Assembly: GCF_023101685.1 (NCBI RefSeq)
Contig: NZ_CP082164.1
Location: 2,728,001 to 2,792,000, forward strand
Direction of reading: 5' to 3'
Length of the DNA stretch: 64,000 bases
Origin: Bradyrhizobium sp. 186
GTDB lineage: Bacteria > Pseudomonadota > Alphaproteobacteria > Rhizobiales > Xanthobacteraceae
In this document: positions 8,174 through 16,458 of the stretch, one piece after another
How the letters are laid out: every line of letters begins with the position of its first letter
How positions within the stretch are numbered: the first letter of the stretch is position 1
Program-made: the position numbers and the translations under genes
Notes under the pieces: generated by a model
Databases searched by the model: none
The model's input: the letters and a program-made list of their open reading frames with translations, nothing else
What the model was told of the DNA's origin: nothing

Positions 8174-9769
8174 TTACAGCGTTGGAGGCGGCCTCTCCGA
8201 ATATGGGTTCGTTGTTCCAAGTTGGTCCGTGCCCGTATCAGTGCCTTCCGATGAACCACCCGCGAACGGAATGAGCAATAGTCCGAGCAATGCCACGCAA
8301 GCGAGGAGGGCCCAGGCTTCGTTGGCACTGAGCGCGAACGCGGCCTTTTCGACCATGGGACGCAGATAGGCTTCAATCGTGGCATCCGATACCTCCGGAG
8401 GGCGGTGGGTAAACAACATCAGGTCAAGCCCGATCGCCTGAGCCGCAGTCACATCGCCCGCAATCAGACGCTCGCGCAGAGCTTCGGCGTGCTCGCCGGT
8501 GCGGCCATAAAGGATCGTATCGATCAGCGCGATACCGATTGCGCCCCCAACGTTTCGCATCAGATTGAACAGGCTGCTTGCGTCGGGTACCTGTGATGCG
8601 GTCAGCGAACCCAACGCCAGCCTGGTCGGAGGCAGCAGGCAAAACATGATCGCAACGCCGCGCAAAACTTGCGGCCAGAACATTTCCTTGAAGTCGGCGA
8701 CACGGCTCTCGAATGCACTGCAACCCAGTCCGATCGCGAGCAGACCAAACCCCACCGCCGATAACCAGCGGGGATCAAATCTGCTTTCCAGCGTGCCGGC
8801 AATCGGCGCGGTCACCAGCTGCGAAACGCCGGTGACGAGCATAATCGTGCCTATTTCAAATGCGTCATGATGTCGAACATAGGCAAGGAAGACCGGCATG
8901 AGATAGACCGAGCCAAACAATCCAACTCCGAGAAAGAAACTCAATGCGCAACCGATCGCAAACGAGCGCGATCTGAATGTCGATAGCTCGACCACCGGAT
9001 ACGCGGCCCCGAGTGTTCGGACGGCGAAGACAGTTGCCGCGGCAGCACTCAGGACGATCAGGATAGAGCAGAATGGAGAAAGCCACCCATGTTGCGGGCC
9101 TTCCTTCAGTCCGATCTCCAGGCTTGCAAGCGAAACCGCCAGAAGTGCGAGAGAAGGCACGTCGAGTGTAGTCAGATCAGAAAGCCGAGGCCGCTCGCTC
9201 GGGAGCAGCATTGGCGCGGCGAGTGCGGCGATCACGCCGGGGGCGACATTGATCAGAAACAGCCAATGCCAGGACCAAGCTTCGGTAATCCAGCCACCGA
9301 CCACCGGCCCGATCGTGGGCGCCAGCACGGCCATGATGCCGGCCATTGTGGTGGCAACGGGATGCAAACGGATCGGAAACAGCAGGAAGACAGCGGAAAA
9401 AACTGCCGGAATCAACACGCCGCCAGCAAAGCCCTGAAGCGCGCGGAAGCAGACAAGTATCGTAAAACCGCCGCTGAACGCGCAACCGATGGAGGCGAGG
9501 GTAAAGAGGCTGATCGCAATAACGAACAGCCATCGCAGCGTCAGAGCGCGCGTAAGCCACCCGGTCAGTGGAATGGCGATGATCTCGGCGATCAGATACG
9601 CGGTTTGAATCCAGCTCATCGCCTCTCGCGATATGGCGAGTGTACTCTGGATCGTGGGCAGCGAAGTGGCGACGACCTGAATGTCGAGGATCGCCATGAA
9701 CATGCCAAGGCACATCAGGACGAAGCCAAGCCACGTAGCCGCACTCGGCTCGGTAACCCGCTCAGTCAT
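8174..9769 (-). CDS. DHA2-family MFS transporter (EmrB/QacA-like), probable exporter of the polyketide operon
   Basis: A 531-residue membrane protein with about 14 hydrophobic helices. It shows DHA2 family signatures: LDIQVVATSLPTIQ at helix 1, WIQTAYLIAEIIAIPLTGWL with the following arginine-rich loop, and the motif C region GPVVGGWITEAWSWHWLFLINV. These are proton-driven drug or metabolite exporters. The start overlaps the end of the methyltransferase gene by 8 bases, so it is the third gene of a synthase-methyltransferase-exporter operon. Its most likely job is exporting the type III polyketide product or a related phenolic. It resembles EmrB but is convergent to the EmrA remnant. Confidence 0.88.
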   Translation of the reverse strand: MTERVTEPSAATWLGFVLMCLGMFMAILDIQVVATSLPTIQSTLAISREAMSWIQTAYLIAEIIAIPLTGWLTRALTLRWLFVIAISLFTLASIGCAFSGGFTILVCFRALQGFAGGVLIPAVFSAVFLLFPIRLHPVATTMAGIMAVLAPTIGPVVGGWITEAWSWHWLFLINVAPGVIAALAAPMLLPSERPRLSDLTTLDVPSLALLAVSLASLEIGLKEGPQHGWLSPFCSILIVLSAAAATVFAVRTLGAAYPVVELSTFRSRSFAIGCALSFFLGVGLFGSVYLMPVFLAYVRHHDAFEIGTIMLVTGVSQLVTAPIAGTLESRFDPRWLSAVGFGLLAIGLGCSAFESRVADFKEMFWPQVLRGVAIMFCLLPPTRLALGSLTASQVPDASSLFNLMRNVGGAIGIALIDTILYGRTGEHAEALRERLIAGDVTAAQAIGLDLMLFTHRPPEVSDATIEAYLRPMVEKAAFALSANEAWALLACVALLGLLLIPFAGGSSEGTDTGTDQLGTTNPYSERPPPTL

Positions 9770-10280
9770 GATGCGCCACGCACAATGTCTCACGGGATGC
9801 GGCGAGGGCGCGGTTTTCGGCCCGTATGCGGATCGCGAGAACCGCAGCGTTGAGGATGGTGAAGACGACGGCCAGCAGCGGCAGACCTAGAACCAACGGA
9901 AGCACGGCGATCTCGCCAGCGACCACGGCATAGTTAGGATGCGACAGAAATCGATAGGGTCCCGCCGACACGAGCGGCTGTCCGGGCAGAACAATAATCC
10001 GCGTCGTCCATCGTGAGCCGAGCGTCCGGATTACCCAGAAGCGAAGGCACTGAAGGATAAGGTAGCCGGCCAGGGCAACGACATTCACCGGTTGATCGTG
10101 TCCGAACACCCACAGCGACAACAGCCAGGCTGCATGAACCGCGACGATCAGCGGATAATGCCGGGGTGCCGCCTCAACGGCGCCGCCGGCCAGGAGCTTT
10201 CGAGTGTTAGAGTGTGAATGGACGAGTTCGCCGGCGCGCTGCAGCGTGACTACGCCGAGGATGAGTTCAGAAAACGTCAC
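9762..10280 (-). CDS. Isoprenylcysteine carboxyl methyltransferase-like protein of a type III PKS operon
   Basis: A 172-residue membrane protein of the ICMT family with about four or five helices. The C-terminal SAM-binding part reads GPYRFLSHPNYAVVAGEI, ending RIRAENRAL, the usual HPNY...RxxxEx4L arrangement. In Bacillus (BpsB) and Streptomyces (SrsB), genes like this next to a type III PKS methylate alkylpyrones or alkylresorcinols. It overlaps the PKS stop by 4 bases and the transporter start by 8, so it is translationally coupled on both sides. O-methylation of the PKS product is the inferred role. Confidence 0.85.
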   Translation of the reverse strand: MTFSELILGVVTLQRAGELVHSHSNTRKLLAGGAVEAAPRHYPLIVAVHAAWLLSLWVFGHDQPVNVVALAGYLILQCLRFWVIRTLGSRWTTRIIVLPGQPLVSAGPYRFLSHPNYAVVAGEIAVLPLVLGLPLLAVVFTILNAAVLAIRIRAENRALAASRETLCVAHHD

Positions 10281-11326
10281 GCAGCGTGCCGTAGCGTGAC
10301 ACAGCTCGCGGTGAAGCCGGGTCCGAGCGCCGTCAACAGCGACCGCGCCGGCAGCCCCTTCGCGCGAGCCAGCTCAAGCACAAACAATACCGTGGGTGAC
10401 GACATGTTGCCAAAGTCGGCGATAGTCTGCCGTTCATGGGAAAGCGTTCCTTGGTCGAGCGCGAGCGCGCCTTCCAATGCATCTATAACCTTCGCGCCGC
10501 CGGGATGGCAGATGAACCGGTCAATGTCTTCCATCGAAAGGCGCATGCTGGAGAGAATTTCCGTCACGGCGGAGTTGAGATGCGTCGTGACGAAGTCAGG
10601 TATAGTGCGGCGAAAGATGACGCCGAATCCTTCCGGGTCGACATTCCATCCCATGATGCCAAGCGTATTCGGCCAAAGGTGTTCGCCGGCAGCCTCGATC
10701 TGCGTCGCGCCGCCATCGCCCGCGCGCAGCACGATTGCAGCAGCGCCGTCGCCGAACAGGCTCACGGCCACAATGTTAGCCTTGGTAAGTTCGTCCAGGC
10801 GAAGTGCAAGAGAGCAGAGCTCGATCGTGACCAGCAGCACGTTGGCGCCTGGCCGAGCCTGGGCGAGGCGCGACGCAATCGATAGACCCGAAACCCCGCC
10901 CGCACAGCCGAGACCAAACACCGGTACACGCATTACGTCGGACCGGAAACCCATCCGGCGGGCGACGCGCGCTTCGAGACTTGGTGTTGCGATTCCCGTT
11001 GAAGAGACGGTCACGACAGATTCGATATCGCCGCCAGTAAGTTGTGCGCTCACAAGCGCCTTCTCGGCGACGTCGACAAATAGCGCTTCAGCTCCTTCGA
11101 GAAAGGCCTCGGTGCGTTCCGGCCAGCCTCGTCGTTCGAGATACCAGTCGAATGGCTTGACGCCGTGACGCTTAACGATTCCGGTATTCGAAAAGATGCT
11201 TGAGAACCGTTCGAATTCAGGAAAGCGGGCGCCGAAGACATCCCAGGCTGCCGTCAGAACGTCCTTTTGCAAAAGCACGTGGGGAGGCACCGACGTTGCA
11301 AGGGAGACCAGGGCAGCCTTGGGCAT
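10277..11326 (-). CDS. Type III polyketide synthase (chalcone/stilbene synthase superfamily)
   Basis: About 349 residues, a normal size for a type III PKS. All three catalytic residues are visible in context: Cys in VFGLGCAGGVSGL, His in DRFICHPGGAKVI, and Asn in IADFGNMSSPTVLF. The GFG-like loop is present as LGPGFTASCVTLRH at the C-terminus. The enzyme condenses malonyl units onto an acyl starter; bacterial relatives make alkylresorcinols, alkylpyrones or phloroglucinols. With the downstream methyltransferase and exporter it forms a compact three-gene pathway. Several in-frame ATGs exist (11365, 11350, 11326) and none has a strong ribosome site; the last matches the family start (PKAALVSLATSVPPH). 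Confidence 0.92.
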   Translation of the reverse strand: MPKAALVSLATSVPPHVLLQKDVLTAAWDVFGARFPEFERFSSIFSNTGIVKRHGVKPFDWYLERRGWPERTEAFLEGAEALFVDVAEKALVSAQLTGGDIESVVTVSSTGIATPSLEARVARRMGFRSDVMRVPVFGLGCAGGVSGLSIASRLAQARPGANVLLVTIELCSLALRLDELTKANIVAVSLFGDGAAAIVLRAGDGGATQIEAAGEHLWPNTLGIMGWNVDPEGFGVIFRRTIPDFVTTHLNSAVTEILSSMRLSMEDIDRFICHPGGAKVIDALEGALALDQGTLSHERQTIADFGNMSSPTVLFVLELARAKGLPARSLLTALGPGFTASCVTLRHAA

Positions 11327-11595
11327 CGAGGATCTTCGCGCTTCTGTCATCAGCATAAGAAACATCGGCGCGGTGCAAATATTTCGACGCTTGCAAGAAA
11401 TGATCTAGCCGGACAGGTCACTAAAACTTGAATGGCGCTACGACTTCCCAGGTTTCGACTGCGACATGCAGAGCATGTTGTTCTGGTTGCGCTAGGATTT
11501 GTGACGTGCGGCAGCTCATGACCGAGCTCCGTCGTAAGCGCGCCGCATCGCCGGCAAATTGTGCACCTCTACGCAAGATATCTCGCACCCAACCA

Positions 11596-12321
11596 CTAGC
11601 CTTCATGGCTGTACTGATCGTACAGCTTGGCAGCGTTGTCCCAGCGGATTGCCTCCATATAGATGTCGACATAGCGCGCCGCCGCCGCACCATAGTCCAT
11701 GTGATAGGCGTGCTCGTACATGTCGAGCACCAGCACCGGACGACCGCCGGCCAGTGTCGTGGTGTGGTCCGCCGCCCATTGGTTCACAAGGCGCTTGTCG
11801 CGTGGCGAGTAGGACAGGATCACCCAGCCAGAACCGCCGCCTTCTGCCTTGCCCATCGCGACAAATTCCGCGCGCCAGCGCTCGAGGCTACCGAAATCAC
11901 GGGTGATAGCCTCCGCCAGCGCGCCGCTTGCGCCGGCACCACCACCGAGTCCGTCGAAATATATCTCGTGCAGGATCATCGAGTTCGCGGCGATCAACTC
12001 TTCGCGCTTCAGGCCGTTGACTATGAAATTCGGCGCCTTGGTGAAATCGAGCTCGGCCAGCTGCGCGCCGATCGCGTTGAGGCGCTTTACGGCGCCAACG
12101 TAGTTATTCTCATAATGGCTTACGAGAACCTTCTCCGAGATGCCCTTGATCGACTTCGGGTCGAGTGACAGGGGTTTTGCTTGATATGGCATCGTTCTGG
12201 CTCCGTTCGGTTGGTTAGTTTGGGCGAATGCAGGGCTCGCCGCCAGCGTTGCTGCTGATGCGGCGGCAGCAACGAGTCCCGCTCCCTGAATGAAGCTTCG
12301 GCGTTCAGTTGTGATGGTCAT
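11596..12321 (-). CDS. Tat-exported Fe/Mn superoxide dismutase
   Basis: A 241-residue protein: a 33-residue twin-arginine signal (ERRSFIQGAGLVAAAASAATL ending PAFA-Q) followed by a complete Fe/Mn SOD. Metal ligands are seen as His in LVSHYENNY, His in MILHEIYFDG, and Asp and His in VLDMYEHAYHMDYG. The enzyme converts superoxide to peroxide and O2, here outside the cytoplasm. Tat export suits a protein that folds around its metal inside the cell. Ribosome site AAGGAAA before the ATG. It stands alone, with a broken rhodanese-type gene upstream on the same strand. Confidence 0.93.
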   Translation of the reverse strand: MTITTERRSFIQGAGLVAAAASAATLAASPAFAQTNQPNGARTMPYQAKPLSLDPKSIKGISEKVLVSHYENNYVGAVKRLNAIGAQLAELDFTKAPNFIVNGLKREELIAANSMILHEIYFDGLGGGAGASGALAEAITRDFGSLERWRAEFVAMGKAEGGGSGWVILSYSPRDKRLVNQWAADHTTTLAGGRPVLVLDMYEHAYHMDYGAAAARYVDIYMEAIRWDNAAKLYDQYSHEG

Positions 12322-12367
12322 GGGATTTTCCTTGGGTTGACGGCCCCCGAAAGGTGCGCGCGGTTGG

Positions 12368-12688
12368 CTAGTTCATTGCGGACTCATGGCAAGGGTGCGA
12401 TCTCGATCTGGTCAAAATGAGTGACGCTGTGGTCTTTGGTCCAGAGTGCGATGCGTCTCGCCTGGGATAGAGTCTTATCGAACCCGGTGAACGCCCAAAT
12501 CCCGTCGACGGTTCGCGCCATTGTTCGACGTGATCCGGCGAGCGATGAAACGCATCGGCCACAAGCGTTTCGGGACTGGCAAAGTCTGCGTCGCGGCGCA
12601 CGTCGACGATGATCGGCGCCGCTTCGGAGCCGAGTCCCGCGTAGAGCACATCTGGTGAAATGGAAGTTTTACGGTCGTCCATGCGCAA
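12368..12688 (-). pseudogene. Rhodanese-domain protein (chromate-resistance/sulfurtransferase type), broken
   Basis: The first 55 residues match the start of a rhodanese domain (SPDVLYAGLGSEAAPIIVDVR, then DADFASPETLVADAFHRSPDHVEQW). After HVEQW the family match ends, before the active-site Cys loop. In another frame the DNA encodes DGIWAFTGFDKTLSQARR and ends IEIAPLP before a stop, which looks like the tail of a different protein. This is a decayed or recombined gene, not a working sulfurtransferase. A GGAGATTTG ribosome site is still present upstream. Confidence 0.6.
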
Positions 12689-13266
12689 ATCTCCTCGACA
12701 AGTCGAGTGTTGCGCAGCGCTTGGACCGTAGTCTCAAGGGGAGACTGCATTTTCCCCTTCGCATTTAGTAATTTGGCGACGAGGCAAAAGCAAGAGCAAC
12801 GACCACCGACAACCGATTGGATTCGGGGCGCTCGTGGCTATTTTCAGCAACAAACTCGCGTACTCAAAGGCATTCGGATGGGGGCATCACAGATTCGTGC
12901 GGGTATTAGGCGGTACGTTCGTGCGGAAACTTGTTGTGAGCGGTCCGGAACATTCACGGCCCCAGGCGACTTAGAGCGGCTGCTTTGCTCGGAACACTAT
13001 AACCGCCGGAACAAACTCAAATCAGGGCCGACGAGACCATCACCGTATGTCTCGGGACATCTCGCCCGTGCTGTATGTGGCCCACCGCCGCCTCATCGCA
13101 CTGAAGAACGTTAGGGGCCACAATCGGGCCGCGACAGGTAGATCGACCGCACAGGCCTGCGGGCTTCCGCGCGAGAGCGCCCAAGCCCGCAGACGATCGC
13201 ACTGTCATCGATACCGACTTTCTTAGTCGATCGCCCTAAATGCAATCACCATCGGCGTGCGACGGT
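12689..13266. other. Intergenic stretch without a convincing gene
   Basis: Reading frames here (for example 12707-13114 on the plus strand) have no signal peptide, domain or ribosome site that would support them. No tRNA, repeat or clear terminator was seen. It probably includes the promoter of the rhodanese/SOD side and the 3' region of the glycine-rich protein gene. Confidence 0.5.
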
Positions 13267-13755
13267 TCAACCGCACACTTGGACGGGGCGCAGGCGCCAA
13301 CCATGTGTGGTATGGAGACGTCGTTGAACCACATGGCAGCTGCCGTTGTCATAGTACCCATCGTTGTAGGCATACGGATAAGAGCCATACGGGTCATCGT
13401 AAGCGTAGTCGTCATAGTAACCGTATGGGAAGAAGCCGAATCGAAAGCGGCGCTCGAAGTCGCGATCGCGGATTCCACGACCATCACGATCGTGGAATCC
13501 GCCGCCACGGAAACCACCATCCCGGAAGCCACCGGCAATCCCGGTACGGAAGCCGCCGCCCTCGAAGCCGCCACCGCGGAAGCCGCCGGCAAAGCCGCCA
13601 CCACCAAAGCCACCGTGGCCACCGCTCATGCCGCCACCTCCGTGGCCGCCACCACCGCCACCACCGCCGGCACCGCCACGCGCCAACGCCATGGTCGGCA
13701 TAGCCAGGCCAACGGACGCGACCGCCAATAACGCTATAACTTTCCTGCGCATCAT
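13267..13755 (-). CDS. Glycine-rich exported protein
   Basis: About 162 residues. A Sec signal peptide (MRRKVIALLAVASVGLAMPTMALA) is followed by roughly 70 residues made almost only of Gly, Phe, Arg and His in short repeats of the GGGF/GGFR type. Next come an acidic Tyr/Asp-rich part (YGYYDDYAYDDPYGSYPY) and a conserved-looking tail with two Cys (SCHVVQRR ... GWRLRPVQVCG). The pattern is common among envelope proteins of Bradyrhizobium-like bacteria. Function unknown; surface or periplasmic structural role possible. Three in-frame ATGs lie within 10 bases; the one at 13755 has GGAG at 7 bases. Confidence 0.75.
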   Translation of the reverse strand: MMRRKVIALLAVASVGLAMPTMALARGGAGGGGGGGGHGGGGMSGGHGGFGGGGFAGGFRGGGFEGGGFRTGIAGGFRDGGFRGGGFHDRDGRGIRDRDFERRFRFGFFPYGYYDDYAYDDPYGSYPYAYNDGYYDNGSCHVVQRRLHTTHGWRLRPVQVCG

Positions 13756-14093
13756 AACCATTCTCCGTCAGAGATGTCGCTCCCAACCACGACGCCCCTT
13801 GCAGGTGACACTCGTTCTGCAAAATCGCCACTGACCTAGCGAGTCCCGTCGCTCAACTCTGCGCGACCCACGCATCATTAAATCTAAAGTTAGGAAGGAG
13901 TTGTGCGGGGCTGCACGCGGCGCGTTCAAACGATTCCACCGTTGCAGATGTAACTTGATTCGGAGTGTCCTTGCAGAAAGCAGCTGCTCAAAACACCTTT
14001 CGAACCTGAACAAAACTGAGAAGCGGTGATGCGCCTAGACAGTTGTTCTGATCTCTCTACACCGGAAGGGCGGCGCACGCTAACTCACTCATC

Positions 14094-14136
14094 GTGAATC
14101 CGCATCACGCAGCACTGATAGTGAAATCCGTGTCAC
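14094..14136. promoter_or_regulatory. Tandem GTGA-ATCCG-TCAC inverted-repeat sites
   Basis: Two similar dyads lie 27 bp apart: GTGAATCCGCATCAC (14094-14108) and GTGAAATCCGTGTCAC (14121-14136). Each has GTGA/TCAC arms around an ATCCG core, and a further TCGTGAAGC follows near 14148. They sit about 120-160 bases before the DUF3050 gene in a region without coding sequence. Candidate operators for an unidentified regulator; the arms resemble CRP/FNR-type half sites but the spacing differs between copies. Confidence 0.4.
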
Positions 14137-14254
14137 GCACGACTGACTCGTGAAGCACTTGTTTCTCGCACCACACAAAAAGAAATAGGGCGTCTAAGCC
14201 GGGCTCACTCCTCAACCCAGTGCCAAGGTCAAACATGCCAAATAGAGGTCAAAC

Positions 14255-15025
14255 ATGTCGAAACAGGTTCGTGACCACCTAGCCACCCTTCGCGCAGGGC
14301 TGCTGGACCACCCCATCTACGCGGAAGTCGCTTCCGTCGAGGATCTGAGGCGATTCATGGAAGATCATGTTTTCGCCGTCTGGGATTTCATGTCGCTGCT
14401 GAAGCGGCTGCAGCAAGACCTGACGTGCACGAAAGTACCGTGGTTCCCTGCGGACAATGCACGAGCTGCGCGCTTGATCAATGACATCGTGATTGGCGAG
14501 GAGACAGATATCGATCCGGACGGCTCCTATGTCAGTCACCTCGATCTCTATCTCCGCGCCATGGCGGACGTCGGTGCCAGCACCCACCAATTCGAAGCAT
14601 TCCGCTCACTGGCGCGAGTCGGCACGTCGGTCGAAGGCGGATTGGTGCGGACCGGTGTGCCACCTCATGTCCGATCCTTTGTCGCGCATACGATGACACT
14701 GGCTCAGTCGGGGTCGACGGAAGAGGTCGTCGCGGCGTTTTTCTATGGCCGCGAGGACATCATCCCCGAGATGTTCAGCAGGCTGCAGAAAACGCTCCCT
14801 GGTATGAAGCACGACAAGGCTCGCTTGCGTCATTTTATCTACTACATCGAGCGGCATATCGAGCTTGATGGTGACAGTCATGGCCCAATGGGAAGGGAAC
14901 TGCTTGACAAGCTGGTCGCGGACTCTCCGCAAAAGAACGAAAGCGCTCTGCGCGCTGCATGCAACAGCATCCAAGCCCGGATCGAACTTTGGAACGGCAC
15001 GTTAAGCACACTTCGCGCCGCGTAA
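14255..15025 (+). CDS. DUF3050 family protein (heme-oxygenase-like fold)
   Basis: A 256-residue protein matching DUF3050. Conserved pieces are LRRFMEDHVFAVWDFMSLLKRLQ near residue 30, VPWFPADNARAARLINDIVIGEETD near residue 65, and SHLDLYLRAM. The His and Glu residues in these blocks are spaced as in helical di-iron or heme-oxygenase-like proteins. No reaction is established from this sequence. A 12-base repeat (AGGTCAAACATG) occurs at 14226-14237 and 14246-14257. The second copy contains the start codon chosen here; the first copy's ATG is not in a useful frame. The gene stands alone. Confidence 0.8.
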   Translation: MSKQVRDHLATLRAGLLDHPIYAEVASVEDLRRFMEDHVFAVWDFMSLLKRLQQDLTCTKVPWFPADNARAARLINDIVIGEETDIDPDGSYVSHLDLYLRAMADVGASTHQFEAFRSLARVGTSVEGGLVRTGVPPHVRSFVAHTMTLAQSGSTEEVVAAFFYGREDIIPEMFSRLQKTLPGMKHDKARLRHFIYYIERHIELDGDSHGPMGRELLDKLVADSPQKNESALRAACNSIQARIELWNGTLSTLRAA

Positions 15026-15110
15026 AGGCTTCGTCCGAAATGTAAGCCGCCGAACGACCGACGGAGTCCGAGGATTGGGAGGCGCAAGCTAGGAACGCAA
15101 GAAGCAGACC

Positions 15111-15131
15111 CGCCGCCCCCCTTGGGCGGCG
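15111..15131. terminator. Strong GC hairpin after the DUF3050 gene
   Basis: CGCCGCCC (15111-15118) pairs perfectly with GGGCGGCG (15124-15131) around a five-base loop, about 85 bases after the DUF3050 stop. There is no T-run after it, so it is a plausible but unproven terminator. Confidence 0.4.
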
Positions 15132-15287
15132 TGGTCGTTCCTGCGGACCCCAGGTTAAAGCTCGATCACCGGCGTTAGTCTGTCCGGTCATTTGCATTGT
15201 CGTTCGTTGTAAGAGCGATCGTTGCACGCGGGATAGGACAACTTTTGCCTCACGATCAGCGGCGGTTGACCGCTGTCGCTCTCGGCT

Positions 15288-15689
15288 TCAGCGTGGCGTG
15301 GTGCTTTTCAACACAGAGTTCGCACTTTCGAAAGACGTTACGGTCATTCGGTCTGCAAAAGTGTGGACGCCGATCAAACGGTGTCTCTGGCGCGTTGTCG
15401 GAGCGCATGGCGATCTCGTCGGTCGGACCATAATCTGATAGGCTAGAGCCTTGGGATCCGTCGTCGCGACGAGTTGCCGATTGATCTGCTGCACGGCTTG
15501 CGGCTGCTGTACGGCATCATAAGTGGCCGGTTGCAGCCGCTGTGCCACTTCCTCGATCGCATTATCGAGCTTTTCATTGATCTCGAATATCGTGAGCATG
15601 CCTGCGGTGACGCTGCCCAGCAGCCACAGTCCCGCCGTCGACGTGCATAAGAGCCAAATCAGCCGTGAAACCAGATTCCTGCCTGCCAC
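15288..15689 (-). pseudogene. Sensor histidine kinase, N-terminal remnant
   Basis: The frame continues without a stop from the response regulator tail into a membrane-kinase beginning: one hydrophobic helix (LIWLLCTSTAGLWLLGSVTAG), then NEKLDNAIEEVAQRLQPATYD and a short periplasmic part ending DPKALAYQI. A frameshift follows; the shifted frame still reads TDEIAMRSDNAPETPFD, typical of these kinases. After that nothing is recognisable: no second helix, no His-kinase core. Clearly a dead gene fragment. Confidence 0.7.
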
Positions 15690-16368
15690 GTCCCAGTCTA
15701 TCAAGCGATAACCTAGACCGCGTATCGTGCGGATGAAATCCCGCGCGAGCTTGCGGCGAATGCGGCTGACATAAACCTCGATGGTGTTGCTCTCGATTTC
15801 CTCGCCGAACGCGTACAGCGCATCCTCGATCTGCTCTTTCGACACCGTCGATTGCCGTCGTCGCCCCAGCACTTCAGTCACGGCCCACTCCTGCGCTTAG
15901 TTCGATCGGTCGCCCGTCCAGCTGCGCCACCTTCGATTCCCACTCCAGCTCTACCGGACCGACCTGAACGACCGACACTGCCTTGCCGAAATATCGGCGG
16001 CTGACGGCCTCCAAACGTGCATTCACTTCGTCGAGGTCGCAAGGCTTGACGATGTAATCGTCGGCGCCCGTCTTAAGCCCCTCGATCCGGTCGCTGACCA
16101 AATCGCGCGCGGTGAGGATGACGACCGGCAGCGCATCACCGCGGCGACGAAGTTTGTGCAAGAAATCGAGGCCGCGACCATCGGGCAGATGCAAATCAAG
16201 CAGCAGCGCGTCATACGATACTGTGCGCACAGCGTGCTCCGACGGCTCAAGCCTTTCGAGCCAATCGACCGCGTGTCCTGCCGCGCGAACATGCTCCTGC
16301 GCAGCCGATCCGAGATGTGGTTCGTCGCCCCAGAGCGAAACGGGCATCAAGCGGCTGGCGAGCAACAA
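15690..16368 (-). pseudogene. OmpR/QseB-type response regulator, frame-broken
   Basis: The receiver domain is recognisable: DEPHLGSAAQEHVRAAGHAVDW, phospho-acceptor Asp in DALLLDLHLPDGRGLDFL, LTARDLVSDRIEGLKTGADDYIVKPCDLDE. So is the winged-helix DNA-binding domain (KEQIEDALYAFGEEIESNTIEVYVSRIRRKL ... IRTIRGLGYRL). They are in different frames: around 15893 the receiver frame runs into ELSAGVGRD and a stop, while the shifted frame reads EWAVTEVLGRRRQ. The first residues are also degenerate (LWGDEPH in place of a normal LLVEDE), so an acidic-pocket residue is lost. It decayed together with its kinase. Confidence 0.75.
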
Positions 16369-16458
16369 CGCACCGATCCGCCAGCGAGACCCCGAGGCGG
16401 GCGGCCCTCGGCGTAGGTGTCGACGGCCGAGCGTAAGCCTGTCGACGGTCGCGCGAGG

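Noticed and set aside
12707..13114. 135-residue plus-strand frame between the rhodanese remnant and the glycine-rich gene
   Set aside because: No ribosome site, no domain, irregular composition; treated as non-coding.
13550..13700. Repeated GCCGCCACC units, considered as a CRISPR or satellite array
   Set aside because: The periodicity comes from glycine codons of the exported protein; there are no constant-length repeats separated by unique spacers.
13240..13731. Thr/Ala-rich plus-strand frame over the glycine-rich gene
   Set aside because: The GGC/GGT repeats read on the other strand as Ala/Thr. The minus-strand product has a signal peptide and conserved tail, so it is the real gene.
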